Positions 10,085 to 18,301 of a stretch of 64,000 nucleotides of DNA are shown here, one piece after another. Both the position numbers and the translations under genes were made by a program. A model generated the notes under the pieces. The model was not told the DNA's origin. It saw only the letters and a list, made by a program, of their open reading frames with translations, and searched no databases. Every line of letters starts with the position of its first letter. Positions within the stretch are counted from its first letter, which is position 1. The stretch is from positions 41,992-105,991 of the forward strand of contig NZ_BMVU01000032.1 in NCBI RefSeq assembly GCF_014650875.1, given 5' to 3'. The stretch is from Streptomyces minutiscleroticus (GTDB lineage Bacteria > Actinomycetota > Actinomycetes > Streptomycetales > Streptomycetaceae).

Positions 10085-10675
10085 TCAGCCCTCCTTGCGC
10101 AGCCCTCCGAAGACCAGCCGCACCACGGCGTCCGCCACCTCGCGCTCGCTCATGCCGCGCCCGTCGGGCCGGTACCACTCGACGATCGAGTTGATCATTC
10201 CGAACACCAGCCGGGTGGCCAGCCGGACCTCGACGTCCGCGCGGACGTCCCCGTCGGCGGCCGCGTCCTTCAGCAGCTCCGCCACCCGGTGGTCGAAGTC
10301 CCGCCGCCGCTCCAGGGCCCACCGCTCGGTGTCCGTGTTGCCCCGCACCCGCAGCAGCAGCGTCACGTACGGCAGTTCGGCGATGAGCACCTCGACCATG
10401 CGCCGGGTCACGTGCTCCAGGCGCTCGACGGCACGTCCCGCGCGCGCGGGCCCCTCGTCGAGGATCCCGAAGAGCCCGTCCAGCGCCCGGCTGACGGCCC
10501 GGCGCAGCAGCTCCTCCTTGCCCGTCACGTGGTGGTAGATCGACGACTTGGAGATGCCGGCCGCCCGGGAGAGGTGCTCCATGGACGTGCCGTCGTAGCC
10601 GCGCTCGTTGAAGACCCGCACGGCCACGGAGAGCAGCGTCTCCGGGGTGTAGGTGTCGCGCTTGGCCGTGCTCAT
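10085..10675 (-). CDS. TetR family repressor, PaaR-like
   Basis: 196 residues. The N-terminal helix-turn-helix reads GYDGTSMEHLSRAAGISKSSIYHHV, and the C-terminal ligand domain (SIVEWYRPDGRGMS) is of the kind found in acyl-CoA-responsive TetR regulators. Its ATG at 10675 overlaps the stop of the upstream dehydrogenase gene by 4 bp, so both are co-transcribed. Family knowledge suggests phenylacetyl-CoA or another acyl-CoA as inducer. Likely operators are the two ACCG-N6-CGGT palindromes at 9278 and 12243, the second in front of its own operon. Confidence 0.9.
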   Translation of the reverse strand: MSTAKRDTYTPETLLSVAVRVFNERGYDGTSMEHLSRAAGISKSSIYHHVTGKEELLRRAVSRALDGLFGILDEGPARAGRAVERLEHVTRRMVEVLIAELPYVTLLLRVRGNTDTERWALERRRDFDHRVAELLKDAAADGDVRADVEVRLATRLVFGMINSIVEWYRPDGRGMSEREVADAVVRLVFGGLRKEG

Positions 10676-12186
10676 GCGGTGCCCTCCCGCTTGTCGGAGG
10701 CGTAGGCGTGGCGGTAGAGCGCGAGCGACGGCGCGTAGCGGCCGGAGGGATCGCGCATGTGGAGGTCGTCCAGGAGGGCGTACGCCCAGTTCTTGCCGAG
10801 TCTGCGGCTCCACTCGAAGGGGCCCAGCGGGTAGTTGACGCCCAGGCGCATCGCCGTGTCGATGTCCTCCTCGGTGGCCACCCCCTTGGCGACGGCGTCG
10901 TGCGCCAGGTCGATGACGCGGGCCACGGTGCGGGCGACGATCATGCCGGGGACGTCCCCGATGACGCTGACGTCCTTGCCGAGCGCCTGGAACAGCCCGG
11001 TGGCCTCGGCGAGCGTCTGCGGCGAGGTGTCCTGGGAGGCGGAGAGCGCGATCCGGGTCGCCCTGCGGTAGTCCAGTGCCAGGTCGAAGTAGACGACGTC
11101 GCGGAACTCGACGGAGGTCTGGCCGTCGGCGAGGACCAGCTGGCCGCCGCCGGGCAGCACCAGGCGCGTCCCGTGGTCCTCGTCCTCCTCGCGGACGCCG
11201 ATGCCCGCCTCGCGGACCATCGCGAGCAGCTCGGACGCGGGCCCCAGGTCCCCCTCGGCGACGACGTACGCGGGTGGCCGGGCGCGCTCCGCGGTGTGCG
11301 GCTCGGGGCGCTCGGCGCCGTCCTCGTAGTCGTACCAGCCGCGGCCCGCCTTGCGGCCGAGCCGGCCGGACTCGACCAGGCGCCGCTGGGTGAGCGAGGG
11401 CGTGAACCGCGCGTCCTGGAAGAAGGACTCCCACACCGAGCGGGTGACGGCCTCGTTGACGTCCTGCCCGATGAGGTCGGTCAGCTCGAAGGCACCCATC
11501 CTGAAGCCGCCCGACTCGCGCAGCACCGCGTCGATGGTGGCGGGGTCGGCGGCCTGGAGCTCGTGGACGGCGAAGGCCTCGGCGTAGAAGGGGCGCGCGA
11601 TGCGGTTGACGATGAACCCGGGGGTGTCGGCGCAGGCGACCGGCGTCTTGCCCCAGGCGCGCGCCGTCTCGTACGCGCGCGTGGCCGACGTGACGTCGGT
11701 GGCGTACCCCGAGACGACCTCCACCAGCGGCAGCAGCGGCGCCGGGTTGAAGAAGTGCAGCCCGACGAAACGGCCCGGGTTGCGCAGCGCGCCGCCGATC
11801 GCGGTCACGGACAGGGACGAGGTGTTCGTGGCGAGGAGGCAGTCGTCCGCGACGATCCCCTCGAGGTCGCGCAGCAGCTGCTGCTTGACGTCCAGTCGCT
11901 CCAGGACGGCCTCGACGACGAGTCCGCAGTCGGCGAGTTCGTCGAGGCTGTCGGCGGGGCGCAGGCGCGCGCGGGCGGCGTCCCGGTCGGCGGCGGACAT
12001 CCGGTCCTTCTCGACGAGCCGGTCCAGGCGGGCGCCGATGGTCTGTACCGCCTGCGCGGCGCGGCCCGGAACGGCGTCGTACAGCCGTACGAGGTGCCCC
12101 GCGACCAGCGCGACCTGGGCGATGCCCTGGCCCATGGTTCCGGTGCCGACGACGGCGACGGGTCCGGCGAGGTCGAGTGCTGTCAT
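10672..12186 (-). CDS. 3-hydroxyacyl-CoA dehydrogenase (PaaH/Hbd type)
   Basis: Oxidises 3-hydroxyacyl-CoA to 3-oxoacyl-CoA with NAD+; the PaaH branch acts in phenylacetate degradation. The 504-residue protein has an N-terminal Rossmann fold (VVGTGTMGQGIAQ), LATNTSSLSVTAI and FFNPAPLLPLVE of the first half, and two C-terminal 3HCDH domains, the second ending in GVNYPLGPFEWS. Duplicated C-domains at this length fit PaaH/FadB2-like enzymes. It leads an operon with the TetR gene and is divergent from paaN, which supports the phenylacetate link. Confidence 0.92.
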   Translation of the reverse strand: MTALDLAGPVAVVGTGTMGQGIAQVALVAGHLVRLYDAVPGRAAQAVQTIGARLDRLVEKDRMSAADRDAARARLRPADSLDELADCGLVVEAVLERLDVKQQLLRDLEGIVADDCLLATNTSSLSVTAIGGALRNPGRFVGLHFFNPAPLLPLVEVVSGYATDVTSATRAYETARAWGKTPVACADTPGFIVNRIARPFYAEAFAVHELQAADPATIDAVLRESGGFRMGAFELTDLIGQDVNEAVTRSVWESFFQDARFTPSLTQRRLVESGRLGRKAGRGWYDYEDGAERPEPHTAERARPPAYVVAEGDLGPASELLAMVREAGIGVREEDEDHGTRLVLPGGGQLVLADGQTSVEFRDVVYFDLALDYRRATRIALSASQDTSPQTLAEATGLFQALGKDVSVIGDVPGMIVARTVARVIDLAHDAVAKGVATEEDIDTAMRLGVNYPLGPFEWSRRLGKNWAYALLDDLHMRDPSGRYAPSLALYRHAYASDKREGTA

Positions 12187-12209
12187 GCCCGCGATCCTCC
12201 CGCACAGGC

Positions 12210-12218
12210 TTGTCCACA
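12210..12218 (+). promoter_or_regulatory. DnaA box TTGTCCACA
   Basis: A perfect copy of the streptomycete-preferred DnaA box in the 148-bp intergenic region between the dehydrogenase gene and paaN. Single boxes near oriC can titrate DnaA or couple promoter activity to it; no function can be read from sequence. Confidence 0.5.
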
Positions 12219-12242
12219 GGTTCGGCGGACCCCCTTGTCCCG

Positions 12243-12256
12243 ACCGATCGTTCGGT
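12243..12256. promoter_or_regulatory. PaaR-type operator between the dehydrogenase-tetR operon and paaN
   Basis: ACCGATCGTTCGGT fits ACCG-NN-CG-NN-CGGT, the core I associate with PaaR of Corynebacterium. It lies 57 bp from the dehydrogenase start and 79 bp from paaN, positioned to control both divergent units. A near-identical copy is at 9278. Confidence 0.62.
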
Positions 12257-12334
12257 TACTCTAGCCGTGTCCGACCCTTCCTGCCCAGCTCACCGGCTCG
12301 ACGAGGAGCCGCCTCCCAGAGGAGTTGGTCCCTG

Positions 12335-14029
12335 ATGGCCGCCGCACCCACCGCGTACGAGCAGTTGATCGACCGCCACCGCCCCACCCTCGACCAGGCA
12401 CTGGAGACGATCCGCACGCGCGCGTACTGGTCGCCCCACCCCGAGCACCCCAAGGCCTACGGCGAGAACGGCAGCCTGAGCGCGGCCGAGGGCAAGGCCG
12501 CCTTCGACGCCCTCCTCGGCACCCGGTTCGACCTGGGCCAGCCCGGCACGGACGACTGGGTCGGCGGCGAGGTCTCCCCCTACGGCATCGAGCTGGGGAC
12601 CACGTACCCGCACGCGGACCTCGACGTGCTGCTGCCCGCCATGCGCGCGGGGCAGCGCGCGTGGCGCGACGCGGGCGCGGAGGCGCGCGCCGCCGTGTGC
12701 CTGGAGATCCTGGCCCGCATCAGCGCCCGCACGCACGAGTTCGCGCACGCGGTCATGCACACCAGCGGCCAGGCGTTCATGATGGCGCTCCAGGCCGGCG
12801 GCCCGCACGCGCAGGACCGGGGCCTGGAGGCGGTCGCGTACGCCTACGCCGAGCAGACCCGCACGCCGGACACCGCGGAGTGGACCAAGCCCCAGGGCAA
12901 GCGGCCGCCGCTGGCCCTGACCAAGCAGTTCACGCCCGTGCCGCGCGGCATCGGCCTGGTGATCGGCTGCAACACCTTCCCGACGTGGAACGGCTACCCG
13001 GGCCTGTTCGCCTCCCTGGCCACGGGCAACGCGGTGCTGGTCAAGCCGCACCCGCGCGCGGTGCTGCCGCTGGCGCTCACCGTGCGCATCGCCCGCGAGG
13101 TCCTGGCCGAGGCCGGCTTCGACCCGAACCTGGTGGCCCTGGCCGCCGAGGCCCCCGGGGAGGGCATCGCCAAGACCCTGGCCCTGCGCCCCGAGATCAG
13201 GATCGTCGACTACACCGGGTCGACGGCCTTCGGCGACTGGCTGGAGACCCACGCCCGCCAGGCGCAGGTGTACACGGAGAAGGCCGGCGTCAACACGGTC
13301 GTCGTGGAGTCCACCGGCGCCTACAAGGGCATGCTGGCGAACCTGGCGTTCTCCCTGTCCCTCTACAGCGGCCAGATGTGCACGACGCCGCAGAACCTGC
13401 TGATCCCCCGCGACGGCATCGCCACCGACGAGGGCCCCAAGACCTACGACGAGGTGGTCGCGGACCTCGCGCGCGCGGTCGACGCCCTCCTCGGGGACGA
13501 CGCCCGCGCGGCCGCGCTGCTCGGCGCCCTCGTCAACCCCGACGTCAGGGCCCGTCTCGAGGCCGCCCCCGGCCTCGGCGAGGTCGCCCTCGCGTCGCGG
13601 GAGGTCACCATGCCGGAGTTCCCGGACGCGGTGGTGCGCACCCCGGTGATCGTGAAGCTCGACGGCGCCAAGCCCGACGACGAGGCCGCCTACATGAGCG
13701 AGTGCTTCGGGCCCGTCTCCTTCGCCGTGGCCGTCGACTCCGCCGAGGACGCGGTGGAACTGCTGCGGCGCACGGTGCGCGACAAGGGCGCGATGACGGT
13801 CGGCGCGTACACCACCTCGGACGACGTGGCCGAGGCCGTACGGGAGGTCTGCCTGGAGGAGTGCGCCCAGCTGTCGCTGAACCTCACGGGCGGGGTCTAC
13901 GTGAACCAGACGGCCGCCTTCTCCGACTTCCACGGCTCGGGCGGCAACCCCGCGGCGAACGCCGCTCTGTGCGACGGCGCGTTCGTCGCCGACCGCTTCC
14001 GGGTGGTGGAGGTGCGGGAGGAGGCCTGA
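12335..14029 (+). CDS. paaN: Phenylacetic acid degradation protein PaaN (aldehyde dehydrogenase superfamily)
   Basis: 564-residue member of the aldehyde dehydrogenase superfamily, the PaaN group of phenylacetate catabolism. The NAD-binding half includes GCNTFPTWNGYPGLFASLATG and the motif DYTGSTAFGDWLE; the catalytic cysteine is C349 in SGQMCTTPQN. Length is typical for actinobacterial PaaN, which lacks the MaoC-type hydratase domain of fused PaaZ proteins. The ATG at 12335 has GGAGTTGG upstream. No paaABCDE monooxygenase genes are in the window. Confidence 0.92.
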   Translation: MAAAPTAYEQLIDRHRPTLDQALETIRTRAYWSPHPEHPKAYGENGSLSAAEGKAAFDALLGTRFDLGQPGTDDWVGGEVSPYGIELGTTYPHADLDVLLPAMRAGQRAWRDAGAEARAAVCLEILARISARTHEFAHAVMHTSGQAFMMALQAGGPHAQDRGLEAVAYAYAEQTRTPDTAEWTKPQGKRPPLALTKQFTPVPRGIGLVIGCNTFPTWNGYPGLFASLATGNAVLVKPHPRAVLPLALTVRIAREVLAEAGFDPNLVALAAEAPGEGIAKTLALRPEIRIVDYTGSTAFGDWLETHARQAQVYTEKAGVNTVVVESTGAYKGMLANLAFSLSLYSGQMCTTPQNLLIPRDGIATDEGPKTYDEVVADLARAVDALLGDDARAAALLGALVNPDVRARLEAAPGLGEVALASREVTMPEFPDAVVRTPVIVKLDGAKPDDEAAYMSECFGPVSFAVAVDSAEDAVELLRRTVRDKGAMTVGAYTTSDDVAEAVREVCLEECAQLSLNLTGGVYVNQTAAFSDFHGSGGNPAANAALCDGAFVADRFRVVEVREEA

Positions 14030-14075
14030 GCCGTCACGGAGGGCGGCCGGGCCGTCGCCCGCGCCGCCCGGCGGC

Positions 14076-14927
14076 TCAGTCCCCGGCCGGGGGCGTGACC
14101 GTACCCACTGCCGTGGACGTGGCCGTGCTCCAGTGGAAGAGCGTCATGGCCACGCTGGTCGCCAGGTTGTAGCTGGACACCTGGGGACGCATCGGCAGGG
14201 ACACCAAGTGGTCGGCCCTAGAGCGCAGTCCGGCGGAGAGGCCGCTGCGCTCGGAGCCGAAGGCGAGCACGGCGTCGTCCGGGAGAGCGACGCCCCGGAT
14301 GTCCTCGCCCTCCGGGTCCAGGGCGAACAGCGGGCCGGACGGCAGCTCGCCGGCGGCCGTCCGCTCCACGGCCGTCGCGAAGTGCAGCCCCGCCCCGCCG
14401 CGTACGACGGTGGGGTGCCAGGGGTCGAGCGTGCCCGTGGTCACCACGCCCGTCGCGCCGAACCCGGCGGCCAGCCGGATCACGGCCCCGGCGTTGCCGA
14501 GGTTGCGCGGATCGTCCAGGACCACCACGGGCGCACTGCGGGGCGTACGCGCCAGGGCGCGCAGGTTGGCCTCGCGGGAGGGGCGGACCGCGAGGGCGGC
14601 CACCGACGTGGGGTGAGGACGCGGGACGAGATCGCGCAGCCGGGCGTCGGAGACCTCCACGAGCAGGGCGTCCAGGGCGTCGCGCACGTCCGGGGCCAGC
14701 TCGTCGGCCAGCGCGAGCGCGGCGCGCCGGTCGGCCGTGAGCGCCACGGGGACGCGCGCCGCGAAGCGCAGCGCGTGCTTGAGGGCGTGGAAGCCGTCGA
14801 GCAGGACGGACGTACCCGCGAGCCCGCGCCAGACGCGCACGGCGGCCTCGGGGTCCGTGCGCGAGGAGACGGCAGCCGTGGGCGAACAGACGGGCTCCGC
14901 AGGCGGGCGGGCGGGCGGCTCGTTCAT
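14076..14927 (-). CDS. TrmH/SpoU family RNA 2'-O-methyltransferase
   Basis: SPOUT methyltransferase that uses S-adenosylmethionine to methylate a ribose 2'-OH in tRNA or rRNA. The three family motifs are seen in the second half of the 283 residues: DDPRNLGNAGAVIRLA, ALPDDAVLAFGSERSGLS, and the trefoil-knot segment LPMRPQVSSYNLATSVAM. The N-terminal ~110 residues are a substrate-binding extension. Its start overlaps the HTTM gene stop by 4 bp, so it is the third gene of that operon. The exact RNA target is unknown. Confidence 0.92.
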   Translation of the reverse strand: MNEPPARPPAEPVCSPTAAVSSRTDPEAAVRVWRGLAGTSVLLDGFHALKHALRFAARVPVALTADRRAALALADELAPDVRDALDALLVEVSDARLRDLVPRPHPTSVAALAVRPSREANLRALARTPRSAPVVVLDDPRNLGNAGAVIRLAAGFGATGVVTTGTLDPWHPTVVRGGAGLHFATAVERTAAGELPSGPLFALDPEGEDIRGVALPDDAVLAFGSERSGLSAGLRSRADHLVSLPMRPQVSSYNLATSVAMTLFHWSTATSTAVGTVTPPAGD

Positions 14928-16294
14928 GCCGTGAAGCCTACGTGCGGCTGCTCGGCCCCCTTCCGGGCGTCCTGGGCGCGGGCGTCGTCCGGCTCCGTGC
15001 GGTCCTCCCCGTCCTCTCCGTCCCCCCTCGGACCCGACGGCGTACGGCGGCGGCCCGTAAGGAGACGGGCACGCGCGCGGGCCGCCCAGCCGCCCAGGCG
15101 CCGCAGGAACGACGTGGGCAGGAAGACGGCGTCGGCGGCGATCATCGCGAGCGAGAAGAACGGCAGCCCGAGGAGGACGGCGATCGCCGCGTGCTCGATC
15201 ATCATCACCACCAGCAGGACGTTCTTCGCCCGCCGGTTGAGCAGCGTGAACGGGAAGGCCACCTGGGCGATGACCGTCCCGTACGTCACGAGCATCACCA
15301 TCGTGCCGTGCGCGGCCAGCAGGCCGGACAGCGCCGGCCAGGGCGAGAAGTAGTCGAGGTGGAGCGGGTAGTGGACCGCTGTGCCGTCCTGCCAGCGCGA
15401 ACCCTGGATCTTGTACCAGCCCGCGGTCGCGTAGATCAGGCATGCCTCGGCCATGATCACGAGGAGGGCCGCGTTGTGCGCGAGGTTGGCGACGACGTCG
15501 AGGAGGATGCGGAACTCCCCGTGCGGCGTCCGGCGGTTCGCCAGCCACCACAGCCCCTGTGCCGCCCACAGTCCCCAGAACACCGCCGGCCAGCCCCAGC
15601 CGTCGCCGAGCCCGCCCGCGAGGGTGACCACCGCCAGGGCGAAGCCGAGCACCGCCCAGAGGACCGGGCCGACCCGGTCCGGACCCGGGTCCCCGCCTCG
15701 TTCGCCGCGCACGCGCTCCCGCCGTGCGTCCAGCGACCAGACCTGGCCGCAGCGCGTGAGGACGAGGTAGATCGCCATCAGGTGGATGACGTTGTCGCCG
15801 CCGTCCCCCATGAAGACGCTGCGGTTCTGCAGCGAGAGCACGCCGATCATGAAGAGGACCGACGCGGTGCGCGTGCGCCAGCCCAGCATCAGCAGGACGC
15901 TCGCCAGGACGGCGAGCCCGTAGACGCACTCGAACCACACCTGGCTGTCGGACCACATCAGGACGGTGAACGCGTGGTTGACGGCGATGAGCTGCTGCGC
16001 GTCGTCCCAGCTCCAGGGGCTGTCGGGCCCGTACAGCTCCTGCCGGTGGGGGAACTCCCGCAGCAGGAAAAGCAGCCAGGTCGCCGAGAAGGCGATACGG
16101 ATCACCGCGGTCTGGTAGGGCCCCAGGGACGCCCCGGTGACACGGGCGACGCCCTGCCCGACCACGCGGCCGTAGTGGGCGGCGCGGGACGCCGTGGCTG
16201 TCGCGGCCGCCTTGGCCGTCGTGGTCGTCGTGGCTGTCGCGTCCGTCGTGGCTGTTGCGGCCGTCGTGGGGATGTCGTGACCGGAGGAGTTCAT
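14924..16294 (-). CDS. HTTM domain multi-pass membrane protein
   Basis: 456 residues with about eight to ten hydrophobic segments and the HTTM signature found in vitamin K-dependent gamma-carboxylase relatives (ALAAEA-type helices; FMGDGGDNVIHLMAIYLVLTRCGQVWSLD). The N-terminus before the first membrane helix is a Thr/Ala low-complexity stretch, and the C-terminus is charged. Actinobacterial HTTM proteins lack a proven reaction. It overlaps the DUF5819 gene and the methyltransferase gene by 4 bp each, giving a tight three-gene unit. Confidence 0.88.
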   Translation of the reverse strand: MNSSGHDIPTTAATATTDATATTTTTAKAAATATASRAAHYGRVVGQGVARVTGASLGPYQTAVIRIAFSATWLLFLLREFPHRQELYGPDSPWSWDDAQQLIAVNHAFTVLMWSDSQVWFECVYGLAVLASVLLMLGWRTRTASVLFMIGVLSLQNRSVFMGDGGDNVIHLMAIYLVLTRCGQVWSLDARRERVRGERGGDPGPDRVGPVLWAVLGFALAVVTLAGGLGDGWGWPAVFWGLWAAQGLWWLANRRTPHGEFRILLDVVANLAHNAALLVIMAEACLIYATAGWYKIQGSRWQDGTAVHYPLHLDYFSPWPALSGLLAAHGTMVMLVTYGTVIAQVAFPFTLLNRRAKNVLLVVMMIEHAAIAVLLGLPFFSLAMIAADAVFLPTSFLRRLGGWAARARARLLTGRRRTPSGPRGDGEDGEDRTEPDDARAQDARKGAEQPHVGFTA

Positions 16295-17355
16295 GAGCCG
16301 GTCGCCTCCGTCCGCGCCGTCCGCGCCGCCGGGTGGTCCGCCAGGGGATCCGTCCGGGCACCCGCCGGGGAATCCGTCCCGGTCGCGTCGGCCTCCGCAC
16401 CGCCGCCGACAGCGGCGGCGGCATCCGCTCCGTCCTCGGCCCCCGTACCCGCGGGGCGGTCGGCCGAGGTCACCTCCCACCAGGGCAGCAGGCGGTACGT
16501 GGGCTGGTCGGACACCTTCTCGTCGCTCCACTTCGGCGGCGGCACGTTGGTCGTACGGGAACGGACCTGCACCCGGTCGACCACCGCGCCGCGGCCCCCC
16601 GCGTCCTCGCGGTCGAGGCGCATCACCGTGATGCGGCGCAGGTAGCTCTCGGAGAGGGTGCCGCGCACACCGTTCGGGCGGTTCTCGTCGTCGTGCGTGG
16701 CCGTGTAGAAGTCCCAGGCGCGGCGCAGTTCGTTCTGCTGGGTGTGGCTCGGCAGCGGATTGCCGTCCACGGCCTCGCCGTCCTGCGCCGAGAGGTCGTA
16801 CCAGCCGGTCGTCCGGACGTCGCCGTCCGCGGTCCGCACCTCGGCTCTGACCTGGACCGCGATGTTCTGCTGCAACGGGTTCGGAGCGAAGAGCTTCCAG
16901 TTCTGCTCGAACTCGGGATAGATCCAGTCGTCGATCGTCTTCCCGTGCTGCTTGCTGACCGTGTTCGACGGTGCGAGGTGCAGGAACACCATTCCCAGGT
17001 GCACGCACGCGGTGACGGCGACGACCGCGAGGGCGAGGGCGGCGACGACCCGGTAACGGGGGGAGAGGGCCGCGATGCCCGAGGGGCGGTCCGTCGCCTC
17101 AGGACCCGCGGAGCCGCCGCCGAGCAGCGGACGCGGAGAAGGCGCGGACAGGGGGGAGGACGACGGCGGCGGAGGTATGGGAGGCGGCGACGCGCAGGCC
17201 GGGGCGGCGGAAGGGGCCGGCACCGAGGAGGCCGGGGTCTCCGGATCGGGGCGGGAATCCTGGGGGCGGTGCGGGTCCGGGCCCCGACGGGATTCCGGAA
17301 TCCGGCGGGAGTCCCGGTCCTGACGGCCCTCCGAGCCCTTGTCGTACGCGTCCAT
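16291..17355 (-). CDS. DUF5819 family membrane-anchored protein
   Basis: 354 residues. A proline-rich cytosolic region of about 100 residues precedes one transmembrane helix (VVAALALAVVAVTACVHLGM). The extracytoplasmic domain includes WIYPEFEQNWKLFAPNPLQQ, the conserved core of this family. The low-complexity C-terminus is rich in Ala, Gly and Asp. First gene of the HTTM operon. DUF5819 genes beside HTTM genes recur in actinobacteria, so the products may form one complex; the function is unknown. Confidence 0.85.
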   Translation of the reverse strand: MDAYDKGSEGRQDRDSRRIPESRRGPDPHRPQDSRPDPETPASSVPAPSAAPACASPPPIPPPPSSSPLSAPSPRPLLGGGSAGPEATDRPSGIAALSPRYRVVAALALAVVAVTACVHLGMVFLHLAPSNTVSKQHGKTIDDWIYPEFEQNWKLFAPNPLQQNIAVQVRAEVRTADGDVRTTGWYDLSAQDGEAVDGNPLPSHTQQNELRRAWDFYTATHDDENRPNGVRGTLSESYLRRITVMRLDREDAGGRGAVVDRVQVRSRTTNVPPPKWSDEKVSDQPTYRLLPWWEVTSADRPAGTGAEDGADAAAAVGGGAEADATGTDSPAGARTDPLADHPAARTARTEATGS

Positions 17356-17896
17356 TCCGCCCCGATCACCGATCGCCGCTCTCGTTCCGGTCCGCCGTGG
17401 CGTGCGCGGTCAGGGCGGGCGGCGTACCACCCGCGCGCTCCGGGCCGGCCGCGACGTTCGCACGGAACGGTACTCAGACCGGTGCACCGGGCACAGCCCT
17501 CGACCGGCACAGCGGCCACGAGGGTACCCACAGCGGTGGACACCTTACGGCCCCCGGGCGGCGCGGACCCCGATGAGCCGAACGACCGGTCGGGACAACG
17601 CGCCCGCCGAGGCGGACCATGACCGGCGGCAGCGACGACGCCGACGCCGGTGCTCGCAGGGCGAACAGCCGGCGTACACGGACGGGGAAGGACGGACTGC
17701 GGACGGACGACGGAAGGACGAAGGACGGCTGAATCGGGGACGGACGAGGGACTGCGGGCCCGCGGACAGTACGGGCACGGGGCGGACGACGGACGGATGC
17801 GTCCGAACTCCTCGCCGGAGGCTGTGCCGCGCGACCTCCCGGACGCGCCTCGCGCGCACCGGACGTGCGCCGGACGCGCGAGGACGCGGGGGAGGG
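17356..17896. other. 541-bp intergenic stretch, no credible gene
   Basis: Region upstream of the DUF5819 operon. It is rich in GGACGGAC-type short repeats around 17690-17800 and shows no frame with good start, ribosome site and codon bias. The promoter of the DUF5819-HTTM-trmH operon presumably lies near 17360-17560; no clear -10/-35 pair was recognised. Confidence 0.6.
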
Positions 17897-18244
17897 CTAC
17901 AGCACGAAGCCCTGCTGCCCCTCGGCGTCCACGACCGGACGCCCGGCGGCGGCCCAGCTCTGCATGCCGCCGTCGACGTTCACCGCGTCGATGCCCTGCT
18001 GCACGAGGTACGTCGTCACCTGCGCGGAACGGCCGCCGGACCGGCAGATCACGTGCACCTTGCCGTCCTGCGGCGCCGCCTCGGTCAACTCGCCGTACCG
18101 CGCCACGAAGTCACTCATCGGAATGTGCAGCGCACCCTCCGCGTGACCCGCCTCCCACTCGTCGTCCTCCCGGACGTCCAGCAGGAAGTCTCCGTCCGCG
18201 AGGTCCTCGACCCCGACCGTGGGCACACCAGATCCGAAATGCAT
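17897..18244 (-). CDS. Single-domain rhodanese
   Basis: 115-residue rhodanese-like sulfurtransferase. It shows FLLDVREDDEWEAGHAEGALHIP and the active-site loop VICRSGGRSA with the catalytic cysteine, then GGMQSWAAAGRPV at the end. Such small cytosolic proteins carry persulfide sulfur, possibly for cofactor or thiol repair. It stands alone; nearby genes give no pathway. Confidence 0.93.
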   Translation of the reverse strand: MHFGSGVPTVGVEDLADGDFLLDVREDDEWEAGHAEGALHIPMSDFVARYGELTEAAPQDGKVHVICRSGGRSAQVTTYLVQQGIDAVNVDGGMQSWAAAGRPVVDAEGQQGFVL

Positions 18245-18301
18245 GTCCCCGACGCTACCCGACCTGCCGTCCCGCCCGTCCCGCCCGTCCCGTCCCGTCC
18301 T

